From Pelomyxa schiedti (Eukaryota > Evosea > Pelobiontida > Pelomyxidae): a stretch of 64,000 nucleotides of DNA. Location: positions 187,840 through 251,839 of the forward strand of contig JAHLWZ010000423.1 of assembly GCA_020536535.1 (NCBI GenBank). The letters run 5' to 3'. Both the position numbers and the translations under genes were made by a program. Shown here piece by piece: positions 35,952 through 49,514 of the stretch. How positions within the stretch are numbered: position 1 is the first letter of the stretch; each line of letters starts with the position of its first letter. Under the pieces are notes generated by a model. That model was not told where the DNA came from. It did no database searches and saw only the letters and a program-made list of their open reading frames with translations.

Positions 35952-38900
35952 ATGCAGGAGCCGAGGCAGGGTACCGGTGACAGTGGTGCAACGACGACCA
36001 TACCGCAAGATCCAAGCAAGACGACGGCGGTGGGTGGTACTACGACCGGCCAAGCCAATGATCTGGCCGTGTCGTCATCGCCTCCTTCTTCTTCGCCGTC
36101 TTCTACAACGGCTAGTTCTTCCTCTGTTTTCTCTGTTGGTGGCGGCGGCGTTGTTTCGGCGGCGACCTCGTCTTCATCTTTGTCGGCGTCGGGAGACCGG
36201 CGAGAGGGTGGAGCCACTACGAGCGTAGCTCAGACGGTGTCGGTGGTGCCCGTTGAACAATCGCCTGCGGCTGTAGAACAACCGGCTCAACTAATGGAAG
36301 AGGATGCGGTTGTGGTGTCACACTGGGGTTTTTATCCCTCCCCCTCTTCGATGTGTCTTGTCTTTCGGCCTTCTTTCCACTGCTCGCCCTCCCCTTCCTG
36401 CTACCTTTTGTCCCTTTTGCTATTTGGCTTCTGATTCGTCCCATTCAGAGCAAAAATTTAATGAAATGGAGTCAAGGGTTGTTACAGCAGAGGGGGAAAG
36501 AGATGACGCACTTGCACAGCTAGTCGTAGCACGGACTGAGTCTCAACAACACAGTTTGCCCATTTTGTTATATTTTGTTTTGTTTTACTATGTAAAGGTT
36601 CCATGCTTTTGGCGTGCCAAAAAGCTTTGGAAGCACAGAAACAAGAAACTGAAAAATTGGCACACTCACTTAATTTGATCACCAAGGTAATTCTTCCCAA
36701 GTAAACACCAACACAAAAAGAACTTAATACCACAACAGGAAAAAGAATCCCAAAACCAAGAACTGAAACTGCTCACCCACACTATCTCTAGGAAAGACAG
36801 TCAGCTTGAAAGCAATCGAGGTCCACTCAAAGGAATAAAATAATTAAACATTAACTCTGGGGAAAAAAAAGAGGAATTGAAGCTTGCAGACGAACGCATT
36901 GCAGCTCTCACAAGCACAAAAACACAGCTTGAGTCCAAATACATGCAACTGGAATCCTCAAGCTCAACCTTGAAGGTTCAGCTACTGTTGTTTTATACTT
37001 ACTGTGTAACACTAAGTAGCTTAAATTGGATCATCTTGAAAACGAGGCGAAGATATTAACACAAGAAATTGAGGCCTCTCAAAAACAGATGGAGTCCAAA
37101 TCCCAGGAACTACTTGAAGAAAAAAAATTACGGGTGAGTCATCTCCACTTGTACAATAGTTTAACTCTTACTACAGGCAGGTCAAGTAGCGCAACTGGAA
37201 GCAAAACTTAGACATCTCGTGGAGCAAAAAGAATTCATTGAAAGTGAACTCAAAGCGACTAAGGTATCCATTCGCTTTTGCAGGCCTCCAGTAATTCTTT
37301 CCAAACAGAATCACTCACAAAAGCTGCAAGCCTCAACAGACAAATATGAAGCACAGATTCTACAACTGAATAATGACATGGAAGCATTGAAACGACAATA
37401 TGATGGGGAATTGATTGCTTCAAACAAGAAATATGATATAGTGAAGGTTCCTTTGTTACCTACGAGGCCTTTCTTGTTGATTACTGCAAATAGGAACAAA
37501 GAGACACATGCCTCCAAAAAATTTCACACCTTAATGAACAAATCAGTGCATTAACATCACTTCTGGAGCAAGCACGTAACGAACACAATGCTGCTGTTTC
37601 CAAGGTGGAACTTTCAACACTCCTAGATTTACTTTTTACTTTGGCATTAGGCTGAAGAAGCTCTGGAGAAGTTGCACAAAGAAAACGAATCTCTGAAGAA
37701 AAAGATAGAAACCCCAAAAGATGTGCTTGATCCAATTGAATTTTCTGTTAATTGGCAAGAGGTTTTGTTTCTCCCCCCATACCCCATACTGGACTCTAAT
37801 ACCAACACAGATGTCCGGAGCCTCAATTGACGATTGGCGTGTCTTCTCTATGAATCTGGTAAGTGCAATCCAAAAATGTTTTCTCTAATTTTTTATTATC
37901 AGCAATCAAAGTACGAGGAATCTGTAAGGCTGTTTCATCGGGAAAAACAACTCCGTAACAATGCCGAAATATGTCTTAACTTTTTCTGCAAAGTACCCCC
38001 ACGTTACTTGAACTTTATCCAATTTCTCCAAAGGAACTTGAAACCAATGCACCTTCTTTGTCAGACAAATTATTGGAAAATAAGGAACTCAAGGAAAAAG
38101 TCTCAGACCTCACTGAAGCCCAGGCCCTCTCTGTGTCCAACTTAAGTGACCTGCAACAACAACTTTCCAGGAAGGAATTAGATTTTGTGGCATTAAAATC
38201 AGGTGTGTTCCATACAACCGTCCTCCCTAACAAAGAATTGCAGTAAACAGAGATCTGAGTGACCAAATTGCACACCTCCTAGAAACATGCACCGAGAAGG
38301 TAAATTCTATGAGTACAACAAACACGAGCAGCCAAATCAGCTTCAGTGATATCCAGGTAAGCAATAGTTTACTTGATGACCTTATACCCAATTTCCAGAG
38401 TCTCCAAGAGAAAAATCAACAATTACTATTGACTGTCCACAGACTTACACAAGAGAAGGAAACTATTCTTCAGAAACTCCCTACAGACAAGCAAACTGTC
38501 AGAACTTTAGCTTCTAGTATTTTTGTTAAATATCTTTCAGGACAGCGTGAAGGAGCTAGCTAAAATGCGCGAAGAAATGGAGAAGGCACTTCAGAGGGAA
38601 GACACTCTTAGAAAGCAATGCCAAATATTTAAAGATCTCTACGAGACTCTACTTTTGGAACACAAAAAATGCTCTTTGGTATAGCCTGAGCTTATCTTCC
38701 TTATTACCTATTTTTCTGTAGGTCATGCCATCTGAACCATGTATCCAACAGTCTGTATATGATACACTCAAGAAAGACTTTGATGAATACAGGGACCATT
38801 CAACAACTACACTCCAACAAATGAAAAAGGAGTGTGAGGATTTACAGCAACTTCTCAATTCCGCCAACCTGGACCTGACCAAAGTGCACACACAAGTGGA

Positions 38901-41900
38901 CTTGTATAGTGGTAATTCTTTTACTGCTCAAATACCTGTACCTCATTTCTTTTAGTCAGGAACGCACATTTGAAGGATGAGAACGACAAAATGAAATCTG
39001 AAGTAGAAGAACTCAGAGCACAAAACACAAAGCTCACAGAATCATTGGAAGCCCTTTCCAAGAAGTAACTGGATTAATCAATACATTACTAAATCCACAT
39101 AGGAGTCATGAGCGTGAAGCTGAGTCTGTGTATATTCGACAAGAAGTTAAGTCTCTTAAAGTAATCAACACAAGCTTACTACGGGAAAAAGCTGACTTGA
39201 AAGTACTCCCGTACTGATCACCTTTTCTTCTACTCATTCACAATCAGGAGAGCTGTCAACAGTGGCAGACGGAGTCGGAACAGTTGAGATCAGAGATATC
39301 TCGGCTCTCGGCTTCTTTTTCTTCACTCACGTCATCTCGTGCAGCTGCAGATGCTGTTGCTATTGCAGAGCGTAAACGCTTAGAGAATGATTTAGAGAAG
39401 GCCAATAAAAAAATGTGAGCACTTCAGCCCTTCCTGAGCACTAATTCTTTATTAGCATAGAGTACCAGAGGCATCTAGAGGAATCACGCAGCACCACAGA
39501 AGCCACACTTGGTACTCTTACAAGGCAGTTGCAAGAAAAAACAAGCTCATTGGCCGCAACTCAATCTGAATTGGAAATGAAGGAAGAACAACTTAAGAAA
39601 ATGCTGGATAGCCAAAAAACATTTGAAGCGCGTTTCCAATCAGTTCAACAGGAACTTGAAGCCTGCAAAAAGACCACTCCTCACGATCCCCTGCAACTTG
39701 CCCTTCTTAAAAATGAAATTGCGAACTGGAAAGATTTTGCAGAACGGGTCACTTCCCCCTTAATAATTGTCTCACTTAACCTCAAATAGGAGAAGGCTAT
39801 CTCCAAAAGCAATAAAGATATGGCAGAATCAGCAGAGAAAAGGAGAGCGGAAGTTGCACAACTCCTTCAGAAGCAACAAGTCGACAGCAACTTACAACTT
39901 ACAACATACCAATCCAAGATAGCTGAAGTATTATTTCTCAATCTCATGTGGTACTTATAAATAAAAGCTGGAAGAGCGTAGTAAAAAAAGGGAGGAAGAG
40001 ACCCAGTCATACATAGAGGAAAAAAAAGCTCTTCAGAGCAGGGTTGACGTATGTGCGCCTACACACCACGCTTTTGATTTATCGCAGTTAGGCACTCCAA
40101 TCAAATGTACATAGCCTTGAATCAGAAATAAAACAGTTTCAAAGTCAGCTAGCTAACAAATCAGAAGCAGAGAAATTATTACAAGGTACACCTTCTGCTG
40201 TGTTTTCGGGCTAACATTCATCCAGTACAATTACATGATATGGAGTTAGCCAAGAATAAGCTGCAGATATCATATGAAGACGAAGTTAAAGCACGGGGAA
40301 GAGATCTTGAGAACATATCTAAGATACGTGCTGATCTGGCACATTTCACTGTATCTCTTTTTGGGTAGTAAAAAGAAGTAACGCACATTGCAGAGCTTGT
40401 ATGAGTCTCTACACACACAGGCCGACACATGGAGAGAACAAGAACTAGATTACCAAAAGAGGATCGATACCCTTACATCGATGTACTCACAATTACTTCC
40501 CTCAGTTTCCTCTCGGAGATTAAGCTTTTTTTCAGAACAGAGACTCCAGCGTATCACAAAGACACAGTTCAAATGGATCAGATAACAAAAGACTTTAGCA
40601 TGAAAGGCGTACCCTCTTCCATTGTACGACATTGATGTGACGATTTTAGCTTATCACATGTTAGGCTGGGGTGATGACACCTCGTACCAATGAAGAATTA
40701 CAAGCAGTGGTATGCACGAGATTCGCCTTATTCAATCTAATGACCATTACCTTCAGGTTGAATGGCTACGAAAAGAAAAATGTCTTTCTGATTGCCAAAA
40801 AGAAGAACTGGAACAAAGAAACAAAAGGTATTATTCTTTGAGGCAAGTAATGACATTTCCCCTCCAACCAAACCTACAGGCTCCAATCTGATATTTCAAT
40901 CCATCTCAGTGAAGTATCCAAGCTAAAAGAAACTACTCGTCAATTGGAATCTAAATTAAAGGTATTGTTTAGCTTTCCTACAGTAGTTAAGCTGAGTTCT
41001 TTACTCGTTTTCCCAGCTTTTCCCTTCTGTCGAGGAATTTCAGGAAATGAAAAACTCTTTACAACAAGTAGAACTATTCAAGGAGAGTAATGTCACACTG
41101 AGAAAGGGCAAACAGTCCTTAGAGGAAGAAATCATCCTACTGAAAAGTATTCATTTTTCTTGTAATTCTGTTTTCTGAGATTCACTAGACGAGATCGCTG
41201 CCCTCAAGTGTGAAAAAGATTCATTCGATAAGCTTTCCCTGAACTTTGAAGCGCAAGTGCGGGATTGGAAGACCCGTTGCCATGCATATATTGTATGCAG
41301 ACTCCTGCACTATTGCACTAAAAAAAAACAGGACAAAATGAAACCCATTGAAGAAAACAACGCCTCTCTTTTAGAAGAGATAGCTAAATTAAAAGAACAG
41401 TGCAGTCAGAGTCGCGACCGAATATCGACCTTGGAAGTGGAAAGTTCTGCTTCAAAATCGGTATTGAAAAAGTATAGGTTTCCACGGTTTCTTAGCCGAT
41501 CTTTATAGCAACTTCTGCAAGCGCAAGAAAAACTACGGCAGCAAAGTGAAGCACGGGCTCGTCCTACAAGTCTTGTCCGCCCAAGGCCTACCCCGGGTAT
41601 GATAGCCACAAGGAATTATTACAGAGTAACACTTCCCCAGATATGAAGTCCCTAGAAAATGAGAAGGCTACCTTGGCGAGTGAAAGAGCTGCCTTTGCAA
41701 AGGAAAAAGCTGAGATGGAGCGCACAAACAATAAGATCGTACAGGTAAACTAACATTTAATACTGTACGTCCCGTTTCCCTCACATACACAAAGGATGCC
41801 GGTCAGGCACTGCTTAGCCACAAAGCCAGGTGGAACAAACTACAGAGTCTTGTACACGATATTGCCAATGCAATACACGTAATTTCTTCCTAAATTTGAT

Positions 41901-43223
41901 GTTTTGATCTCCTTAAAAACCATTAGGGAAAGCAAGCCATTGTCCAGTTATTGACTGACCCTCCTCCCAAATCCATGGAAAAAAGCCAAGATATCTTGAG
42001 CTTCTTTACTTGGCTTTCTACGTTTGTCTCTCAAGTCCTTATTCCATCTCTTCCTACTGGGGATACGTTGGGTGCACCTTTGGCACGTGGTGACTCACAA
42101 CAAAAACTGGAAGTTGAGAGTTCGTCGGAACCATCAACCACGAGAATTGAAGCTCCAACAACGTCAGCCCCACCTGAACCTTCAACACAGAAGTCTACTA
42201 TTGTAAATCTGAAAAAAGTAACCAACAAGCCCGCATCTGATCCATCAATGCCCCCTCCCAGTACAGTAGATATTCAAAAGCGGCCTGTACCTATCTCTAC
42301 ACCAGCACCCACTCCGAGGATAGCAAAGCCAACAACCAGTACTCCTAATACCCATGTTCCAAATGTTCCAGCCACAGACAACATGCCAACAGCAGTTGAA
42401 ATGAATTATGGAGTACCAGGTGAGCCAACTGCCCTGATCTCAACTGGGCACCTCTCCACTATCCCCCCTGTTATGGATACAGATGTAACCTCGGGTCACG
42501 TTCCCGCCTTAATTCCTGTTGACGCACTCCCTACAGAGACTGCTAATCTTATGCCTCCTTCAAATACAGAGGCAGCAGTCCCGCCCCCATCTGTACCTAT
42601 TACCATAGCCTCTCCAGTACCCGTACTCACCATTCCCACAACCATGTCTCCTTCCCTTCTCCCACCCACACCAACCATTTGCACAACATCCCTTTCTGCA
42701 TCTACCAACCTACCGTCCCCTCTGGAATCCTCCTTGGAGTCATCTACCACAAACGCGATTGCTCCACAGGTACTCGAACATGGTGTGGCTTCTCCATTAT
42801 CGGGTGAATTCAGCAAAGGCCCACAGATCCCGGAAGAAGAAACTGACTTGATAGAGGGAAATGAAGATAGTGAAGCTGCACTCCCAAGTCATTCAGTTTC
42901 AGTGCAACTTTTCAAAACTAACCAAAGTTACAACAGAAAGAACGCGTGAAGAAGCTGGCCTAGACCAAGAAGTGTCAAAATCGAAACGCAAGTGCACAAC
43001 CGCTCAACCAGTAACACCCCCACAGTCGGGAATAGCATCACCCACACCAGAGGAGAAGTCGGGAATTTCATCTGTAGAAGATGCAGAACTATTTCAGTTA
43101 CCTCCGGAAACCACCAACCCCCCAGACACAGAACTACCAACAAACGAGCCCGAGGAAGGACAAACACCCACGGAGCCAAGTGACGCAAAGACTGAAGACA
43201 CTGAGGAGTATGATTATTTCTGA
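35952..43223 (+). CDS. TPR: TPR/Mlp/NUA nucleoporin, nuclear basket coiled-coil protein
   Basis: About 7.3 kb with more than 30 very short introns. The N-terminus (from ATG 35952) is a Ser/Thr/Gly-rich segment. From 36450 on the exons encode almost unbroken heptad-rich coiled coil (for example AEGERDDALAQLVVARTES). Family-specific landmarks are FQSLQEKNQQLLLTVHRLTQ followed by REDTLRKQCQIFKDLYETLL (about 38390-38650), matching the central TPR/Mlp1 segment where an EELQQQNQ-like motif precedes an RDMYRILL-like motif. A later LRKEKCLSDCQKEELEQRN fits the second conserved TPR segment. The last third (41950-43220) is a non-coiled Pro/Thr/Ser region with an acidic end (AKTEDTEEYDYF), as in other TPRs. 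It forms the nuclear pore basket and functions in mRNP export quality control and spindle checkpoint tethering. The long disordered leader before the first coil is unusual. Confidence 0.8.
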
Positions 43224-43438
43224 TTCCACTTTTTACTAACCCTTTTACAGTAGTTGAAGGCAATGTAAAGTGATGAATTGGCTGGATTGAAGAGGACTTT
43301 TTTTTGTATACAAAGCGCCAAGGGACGGATTGTTACTACACCTTGTGGCCATATTTTCGGTGGTAAATTCTGTCGTGATACAGAAAGCCACAACAAAATT
43401 TTTATTTTAAACGTATCACTCTCTAGCCTAAAACAAAA

Positions 43439-45221
43439 ATGTGGCGAAACGGTGCCGTTTCCCCAAGTGATGAGTCGCAAACAGCCAAGAGCGCAACCGA
43501 AACCACCGCGTCACCAGTCCTGCAACAACAGCCTCAGCCTCAATCGCCGTTACCAGGGGGCGAAACGGGAGGAGGGACTACTCCTCCGACTACGTTTAGC
43601 TGTCCAATATGCTCGAGGAAGTTTAACTCGGAGGCGGCGGTGATGAGGCACGTGGACGACTGCCTTACGGAGCAGTCGATGATCGGCGAGGGGGGGCAAA
43701 CCAACGAGCCCAGGGTCGGTACCCCTCCTTTGACCAGTTGGAGCGCCGGCTCTCGCGCCCGCGACGAAGTGAGTTCCAGTACTGGGTCGGAGGTTTCTGG
43801 GGAACCTTCATTTAGGGAAATTGGCAGGAAGTTGGGTTTTGGCTGGGGGTCAAAGGGGCCAAGTGGCAGGGAGACCTTCAGTGGGAGTAATTGGGAAGAG
43901 CAAGAGTCTGGAGACCCTCGTTTGAAACTGGATTGGTCTACTCCCGGCCCGCTTAAGCCGCTACCTCCTGGTGACTCTGGATTCGATTCGGACAGCAGTG
44001 AAGATGAAGGAGACGTTTTTGATGCAATATCACCAGTACATGTGGAGAACAACGGGGCTATCAAGTTCAAGTGTCCATATTGTATGTTGACCTGTCTGTA
44101 TCCACTCGTCTACCGCCTGACAAATACTTAGATGGGTGCCTGAGGGAACTTGAAGCAGCCCGTCTCCTAAGGCACATCATGAGACGGCACACTAGGGGCT
44201 CACAGGCATACGCCTGTCCTATATGTGACTATGGTAAAGTGAGTTAAGCCTCCACAGCCAAAATCGTTTTTAATAAGTAAAAAACAAGATTGAGAGATAC
44301 CGCGTAGACTCGAGCACAAACCTACTCTTCCACATCACTAGTGCTCACGCGTCTGAACTGATGCCGCCAAAGAGGAATGCCCTAGCCCCAGAGCAATTTT
44401 TACCCGCATCTTCCAATACATTACCTCCACAGTCGCCACACAGCCCATACACCTACAGACCCTCCTCATACACACACGCACTACCAACATTGAGCCCCTT
44501 CCCTGCAGTAGACCCACCCAAGTTATCATACTCCTCTTCGCCACAACCCTCACTAACGTCACACCTCCCCCCGTATCCTGCCCATCTCATCACTCCCAGC
44601 CTGGGTGCTCCTCAACTCCCACTTCCTCAGACTCCTGATAGTGGAAGCCTCAGTAGTCGTATGGAGCATTTATTGGCCTTACAGAGGAAAATATCGCCCC
44701 AGGGTCCTGAACTTCATAGCCCAAGTACAACTGTCCCCGAGCCAATTCCCGAGACATGGCGTGCTGGCATTCGCCCAAGTTTGCAAGAATTTATCGAACC
44801 TAGCACTTCCAGCTGGAAGCTGCCGCCAGGGACAGCTTCCTTATCAAATCCTCTCAATCCAATGAAGCCGTATGCGCCCGCACACACGAATCCAGGTTGT
44901 TTTTACACTGCAATTCGCAACTGACCATTCCACGTAGATCTTGGCACTGAGGAGGAAGATCTATACAGCAGTGAGCCCAGTGAACCAAGTGGCAGTAAAC
45001 AAGACATGTTTGCCGGGTTTACATACAAGCCCAGCACGGAAAAACGCAGCACAGCTGAAAGCCTTCGTCTTTCTGAGATGCTGCGTCGTTCACCTCCCAT
45101 CTATGGACCGAGTGTGATACAAGCAGATGAACCCACCCGCCAAGATCTCGTCACTGCCCTCCATTTGTTTATCAAAGATGGCCCAGATCCACCCTCTTCT
45201 GTAATCGACATTCTTGTATAG
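43439..45221 (+). CDS. Zinc-finger protein: UBZ-like C2HC finger plus Di19-type double finger
   Basis: Start ATG 43439 (MWRNGAVSPSDE). The first finger, FSCPICSRKFNSEAAVMRHV then DDC, has Cys-x2-Cys-x11-His-x4-Cys spacing as in RAD18-type ubiquitin-binding UBZ fingers. A second zinc region after an acidic DSDSSEDEGDVFDA linker begins FKCPYC, crosses an intron to DGCLRELEAARLLRHIMRRH, then has YACPICDYG and NLLFHITSAHASEL. This is the Di19/RNF114-like arrangement of two Cys2His2 fingers. The remainder is Pro/Ser-rich, with a C-terminal helical piece (SLRLSEMLRRSPPIYG, then TRQDLVTALHLFIKDGPDPP). A ubiquitin-related or nuclear regulatory role is inferred from the fingers. No RING domain is visible. 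Confidence 0.68.
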
Positions 45222-45340
45222 TACCAACATTATGAAGTTGGAACAGAAAATATCTGCACTGCTAATCACATGACACCTTAATTTGCCGGACCTTTTTTTT
45301 TGACCGAAACACAAAAAAACAATCAAAGTCGAAACAAATC

Positions 45341-47907
45341 ATGGCCAGCACAGAGCACGTACCGACAACAGCGGAGCCATCTGCGACAGCGACAGGAGGC
45401 TCTGCGTCACACACGACAGCACCACCGGCTCATAATCCTTGGGGAAAGAGCACTGCGGCTGCACCCCAGCAGCAGCCGCAACCACAACAACGTGCGAAGA
45501 AGTCCGAAAAAGGGAGGCGCGAGGAGCACCAGCCGTCTCTGGCACATATAATGAATGAGGAAAAGACCCGGAAGCACCAAGAGGACACAGATCGAGCTTT
45601 GGCTGTGGCGTTGAGTGAGGCTCTCAATTCGGGGCCACCACCGCAATCAACACCCGGCGGTGCACACAAAAAAAGGTCGAAAGGCGGCCGGAAAACCCCA
45701 GAACACGTTGCATCAAACACGCCTACTCGCGATCATCCCACAAGTGATGCGCCTGCCACTGTCAACACACAACCCTCTAGTGTGGCACATGAGCCAGTGG
45801 CAGTGCCCAAGGCAGACCCAACTACAAAAGAACCGGCTGTAGTGTATGTCTATCCTTACAGGAGTGATTTCGGTAACTATGTTCCAGAGACAAAGTTAGT
45901 GATGAAGACTTAGCAAGAAAACTAAGTGAACAAGAGGACTATTTGTATGCCCTTCGTCTTCAGGAGTCCCTAGATAATCCCCCCGCCGATAGTGAAGTTA
46001 GCCAACGTAACGAGACAGGTAATAGCCACAATTTCTTTGATTTTATTTACATCTTCAGTTGTCACGGTTCATAAAACAAGGGAGACACCCTCCCACCACG
46101 CACGGGCCGCGCCACCATTAAAACACGAGGCCTCTGATTCGGAAGACAGTGATGATGGATTCACTGTGGTACAGAAGCCTGGTAAAAAGAGTTTGGCGAC
46201 AAAGCATGACCCCGTTCTCTGTGGGAAGAAGAATGCCAAACGATTACAGGAAGTGTGGTGCCAGTTTTTACACCTAATTACTCAATCAAGCACAGGTTTT
46301 GGATGGGGATATGAGGAATCTATCGATTGATAACCCCACATTCAATTTATTGGTTAAGCACGCCAAAAGAGAAGAGAGTAGAAGGTATGTCTTGTGCCTG
46401 TTTCAGTAGAAACCGATGCCCATCAACCTAGGATTCGCGTCAAAGGAAAGGAGGATACAACCACTTCTGAGCAAGTACTTGATACGCAGACAAGATTAAT
46501 TATTTTGAAAGTAAGTGTAGAAGGAGCAACCAACTCCCTAACGATCCTTTGTAGCTTATTAACAAAGATCTCATTTCTGACATTAGTGGAGTTCTAAGTA
46601 CCGGGAAAGAAGCGAGTGTCTACCATGCTAAACGGGGCAGGTGACAAGTATCTCAAATTTGCCGTTTGTTCACATGAAAGCAGTTATACCGATGCTAACT
46701 CGCCACCACAATCCTGTACTGAGTATGCAATCAAAGTTTTCCGGACAATCAATGAATACAAACATCGCGATGTATACCTTGACGGACAATTCTTGCAGCA
46801 GTTTATTGCTTCAAAGCGCAAGCCCAAGAAGTGCCTCAAACTATGGGCACAAAAGGAACTCCAGAACTTGCGAAGGTATACCATCATCACCTCGTATTAC
46901 GCGTCACCATAGATCAGAATTCACCGAGCTGGTCTCCCTTGCCCTCAGCCTGTTGGTCTTTTTTCACATGTACTGGTCATGCAGTTCATAGGCGCGAATG
47001 GATACCCAGCCCCCACTCTCAATGTATCCACCTTTCTTTAGCACAATTCACTAAGTTGCTCAGGATGCGGATATACCACCGGAATCCCTTGGCACTCTTT
47101 ACTTACAATGCGCTGATTTGATGCGCAAACTATTTCAGAAATGCAATTTAGTTCATGCCGATTTTTCTCCGTTTAATATACTGTACATTTGCTTATCTTT
47201 TGTAATTAGTTCTAACACTTGAAAGCTACTACGAAGATCAAATGTATGTCATTGACGTGGCTCAGGCAGTCCTCAATGATCACAGAAACGCGATGGATTT
47301 TCTTCGCCGTATGCTGCCCTTTTCTGTGGTTTGTCCCAACTAATGGTAATCCAGGGGATTGCGAAAATATAACTCGTTTCTTTAAAGGCCGAGGTCAAAC
47401 ACAGCAGTAAGGAAAAAGCTTTCACTTAAACTTCATAGGTGTGCCAAATGTTGCTAGTGTGCACAGGCTTTTCGATTTTATTTGCAATCCAAGTATTCCC
47501 GAGGAACTTGTAAGTGAGAAATTACAAGAGCTCACTTCCACACCTGACACCACTCCATCTGAGGTATTACCCCCCCTTGAAACACTTACACCCAACACTC
47601 AAACAGGTTGATGACGCTGTGTTCTTGCGTTCATACATGCCTCGCTCCCTGTAAGAACCCACTTCACAGTATTGGTGGTCTAACGTAACTTAGAGCCGAT
47701 GTTAAAGACCCCGCACAGGCCATCGAAGGTGTTCAGCAAGGTGACCCTGATTCCATCTCCCACCTCACTGTTAGTGGGATAACCCCAGGGATGGTCTTGG
47801 GTATTGACGAAGAAGACGACGAGGAAGATGAAGATGAAGAGGAGGAGGAAGACGAGGCAGAAGGAGGGGAAAGCATTTTCGTCAAGGAGAATACACAACA
47901 TTCTTAA
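45341..47907 (+). CDS. RIOK3: RIO-family atypical protein kinase, RIOK3 type
   Basis: Start ATG 45341 (MASTEHVPTTAEPSA). The N-terminus has a UIM-like helix, EDTDRALAVALSEALN, and a second YLYALRLQESLDN. An acidic DSEDSDDGF segment and LATKHDPVLCGKKNAKRLQ are diagnostic of RIOK3 rather than RIOK1 or RIOK2. The RIO domain shows the nucleotide loop SGVLSTGKEASVYHA, the lysine strand AAIKVFRTINEYKHRDVY, the catalytic loop LVHADFSPFN, and the metal-binding strand MYVIDVAQAVLNDHRNAMDF followed by RDCENITRFFKGRGV. All catalytic residues (Lys, Asp, Asn, Asp) are present. An Asp/Glu-run tail ends the protein. RIOK3 acts in cytoplasmic 40S maturation and ribosome quality control. It lies tail to tail with the MATH-BTB gene, 64 nt between stops. 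Confidence 0.9.
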
Positions 47908-47971
47908 AACATTTGGATACATAAAAGATACAATTTTGTATTTAGAAGAACAAAAAGAAAAACACCCTCTA

Positions 47972-49409
47972 TCAACTGGAGGAAGAGGATGAAGAGGCTA
48001 CTCTCTCACCGGTGTTTGTGGGTGCACCAGAACGCTTCCGTCGGGCACAGACTGCCACAATTTCTTGCAGTACATCCGCAGAGAGTTGTTTGAATTGAGA
48101 TGAGGTAAACAACTGGTCTGCGTTATCGGATAAGAAGAGCATACAACGTCGTCGTAACCCTACAGCCGTTGGGCACTGCATGGCCGCAGCAAGTCTATCA
48201 TATACATTATCAGCAGTTAAGGTAGAGGCTAACCTGTTCGCTGTTAAGGGATTCACTTTGCTGGAATGAAGCCATGAGAATTACCTATTTTCACAACATC
48301 CTCGTAGACCTGGTATATCGTATCTATCAGCTGTAAGAAGCAGGGATATTCCTTGTGTTTCATAGACGCTGCTGGAGCTTACGCGCCCGGAGTACATAAA
48401 ATACAGTAGCTCTTGGAAAACCTCATGGGCCAGTCAATTGGGTGTGAAAAAGAAAGTGGACGAACATCGGGTTCGACTTCCTCTATCGCAACCTCGCCAG
48501 TTGTTGCTTCTTTCATCCCGCTTAGTCAGATTTAACAAAAAAAGACAAAAAAAAAGTTGTACCTATCAAGCATAGCTTTCATTACTGGAGATCTTGCATA
48601 AAGGATCCCTCTATTTTCAATTTAGTAACAGGTTTAAGAGAATTTTTGGGACCCACTTATGAGCTGAAAATCTTCTTCCACGCACATTAAATCTAATGTC
48701 AGCTCCAAATCCACTTTTAAGTAGAGCAGCCATGTCGTCAGCTAAAGTGTCTGCTACTGGGGTGTGAAGGGCCACAGTATTGAGGGTCTCAGTGATTACA
48801 GTTAATCTTAAATGGACTGTCAATGTATCATCAACTAGTCGTGGCAGCAAGTCATCTGCCCTCACAATCTGAGCAAGACCCCAGGCTGTGCTGATGCGTT
48901 GAGAATCATCAGACTTTCTTCCAAAGACTACTGCTGCGTGTTCGTTTTTACAAGCAAGGGAAGCATTTCCACTTCGCAATTCAATACTATAGGTAACCTT
49001 TTATAAATGTTGGCTTCCAAAACAAAACCAAAAAGTGTTATTCAAGTTCACAAAGATCCCAACAAACCTTTATCCGGTCTTCCGTGCCAAGGTAATACAA
49101 GTACCATCCACAAAATCCTTGATTCTCACCGCCACAACCACGCGGATAGCACTGCATCTTCCACCTCTCTCCTGCAGCATCAAAAGCCGGCGTGTAGAAA
49201 TAGGGCTGAGCAATCATGCTATACTTTTTTATAGCGCACGTAAAAGCACCGTCCACAGAGGCAACTTCAAGCACACAATCGCAGTCCTTCCCGTCGCGGT
49301 CACTACAAACGGCGAAAAGAGATCCAGATCCCGACGACGAATACGAAGAATACGACGGAGACGACGAAGTAGGTGAGGCAGATACTATTGGCGACGCCGA
49401 ATATGACAT
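47972..49409 (-). CDS. SPOP-like MATH-BTB protein (CUL3 ubiquitin ligase adaptor)
   Basis: Start ATG 49409 (MSYSASPIVSASP, then a Ser-rich leader). A MATH domain reads from VASVDGAFTCAIKKYSMIAQ through ERWKMQCYPRGCGGENQGFC to VTYSIELRSGN and AWGLAQIVRADDLLPRLVDD then TLTVHLRLTV. The BTB domain follows: LADDMAALLKSGFGADIRFN then GRRFSAHK, an intron, GILYARSPVMKAML, and AHEVFQELLYFMYSGRV. A BACK-like C-terminal helix set (DNVYDRLAAAMQCPTAVGLR, FTSSQFKQLSADVLQEIV) and a Ser-run tail end it. In SPOP the MATH domain binds substrates with Ser/Thr-rich degrons and the BTB domain binds CUL3. The order and spacing here are the same. Confidence 0.82.
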
Positions 49410-49514
49410 CCTGCCGGTGTGTCCGCGCCGAGCGTTGATGACTTTTTTAATTTGTAACAAAATGAAACGCGAAAGGGTTTCTTTTTACAAAACGAAAAAA
49501 ATAGATGTCAATTA

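Noticed and set aside
48465-48485. GGGTTCGACTTCC, resembling a tRNA B box
   Set aside because: No matching A box or cloverleaf arms, and the sequence lies within the MATH-BTB gene exon on the minus strand.
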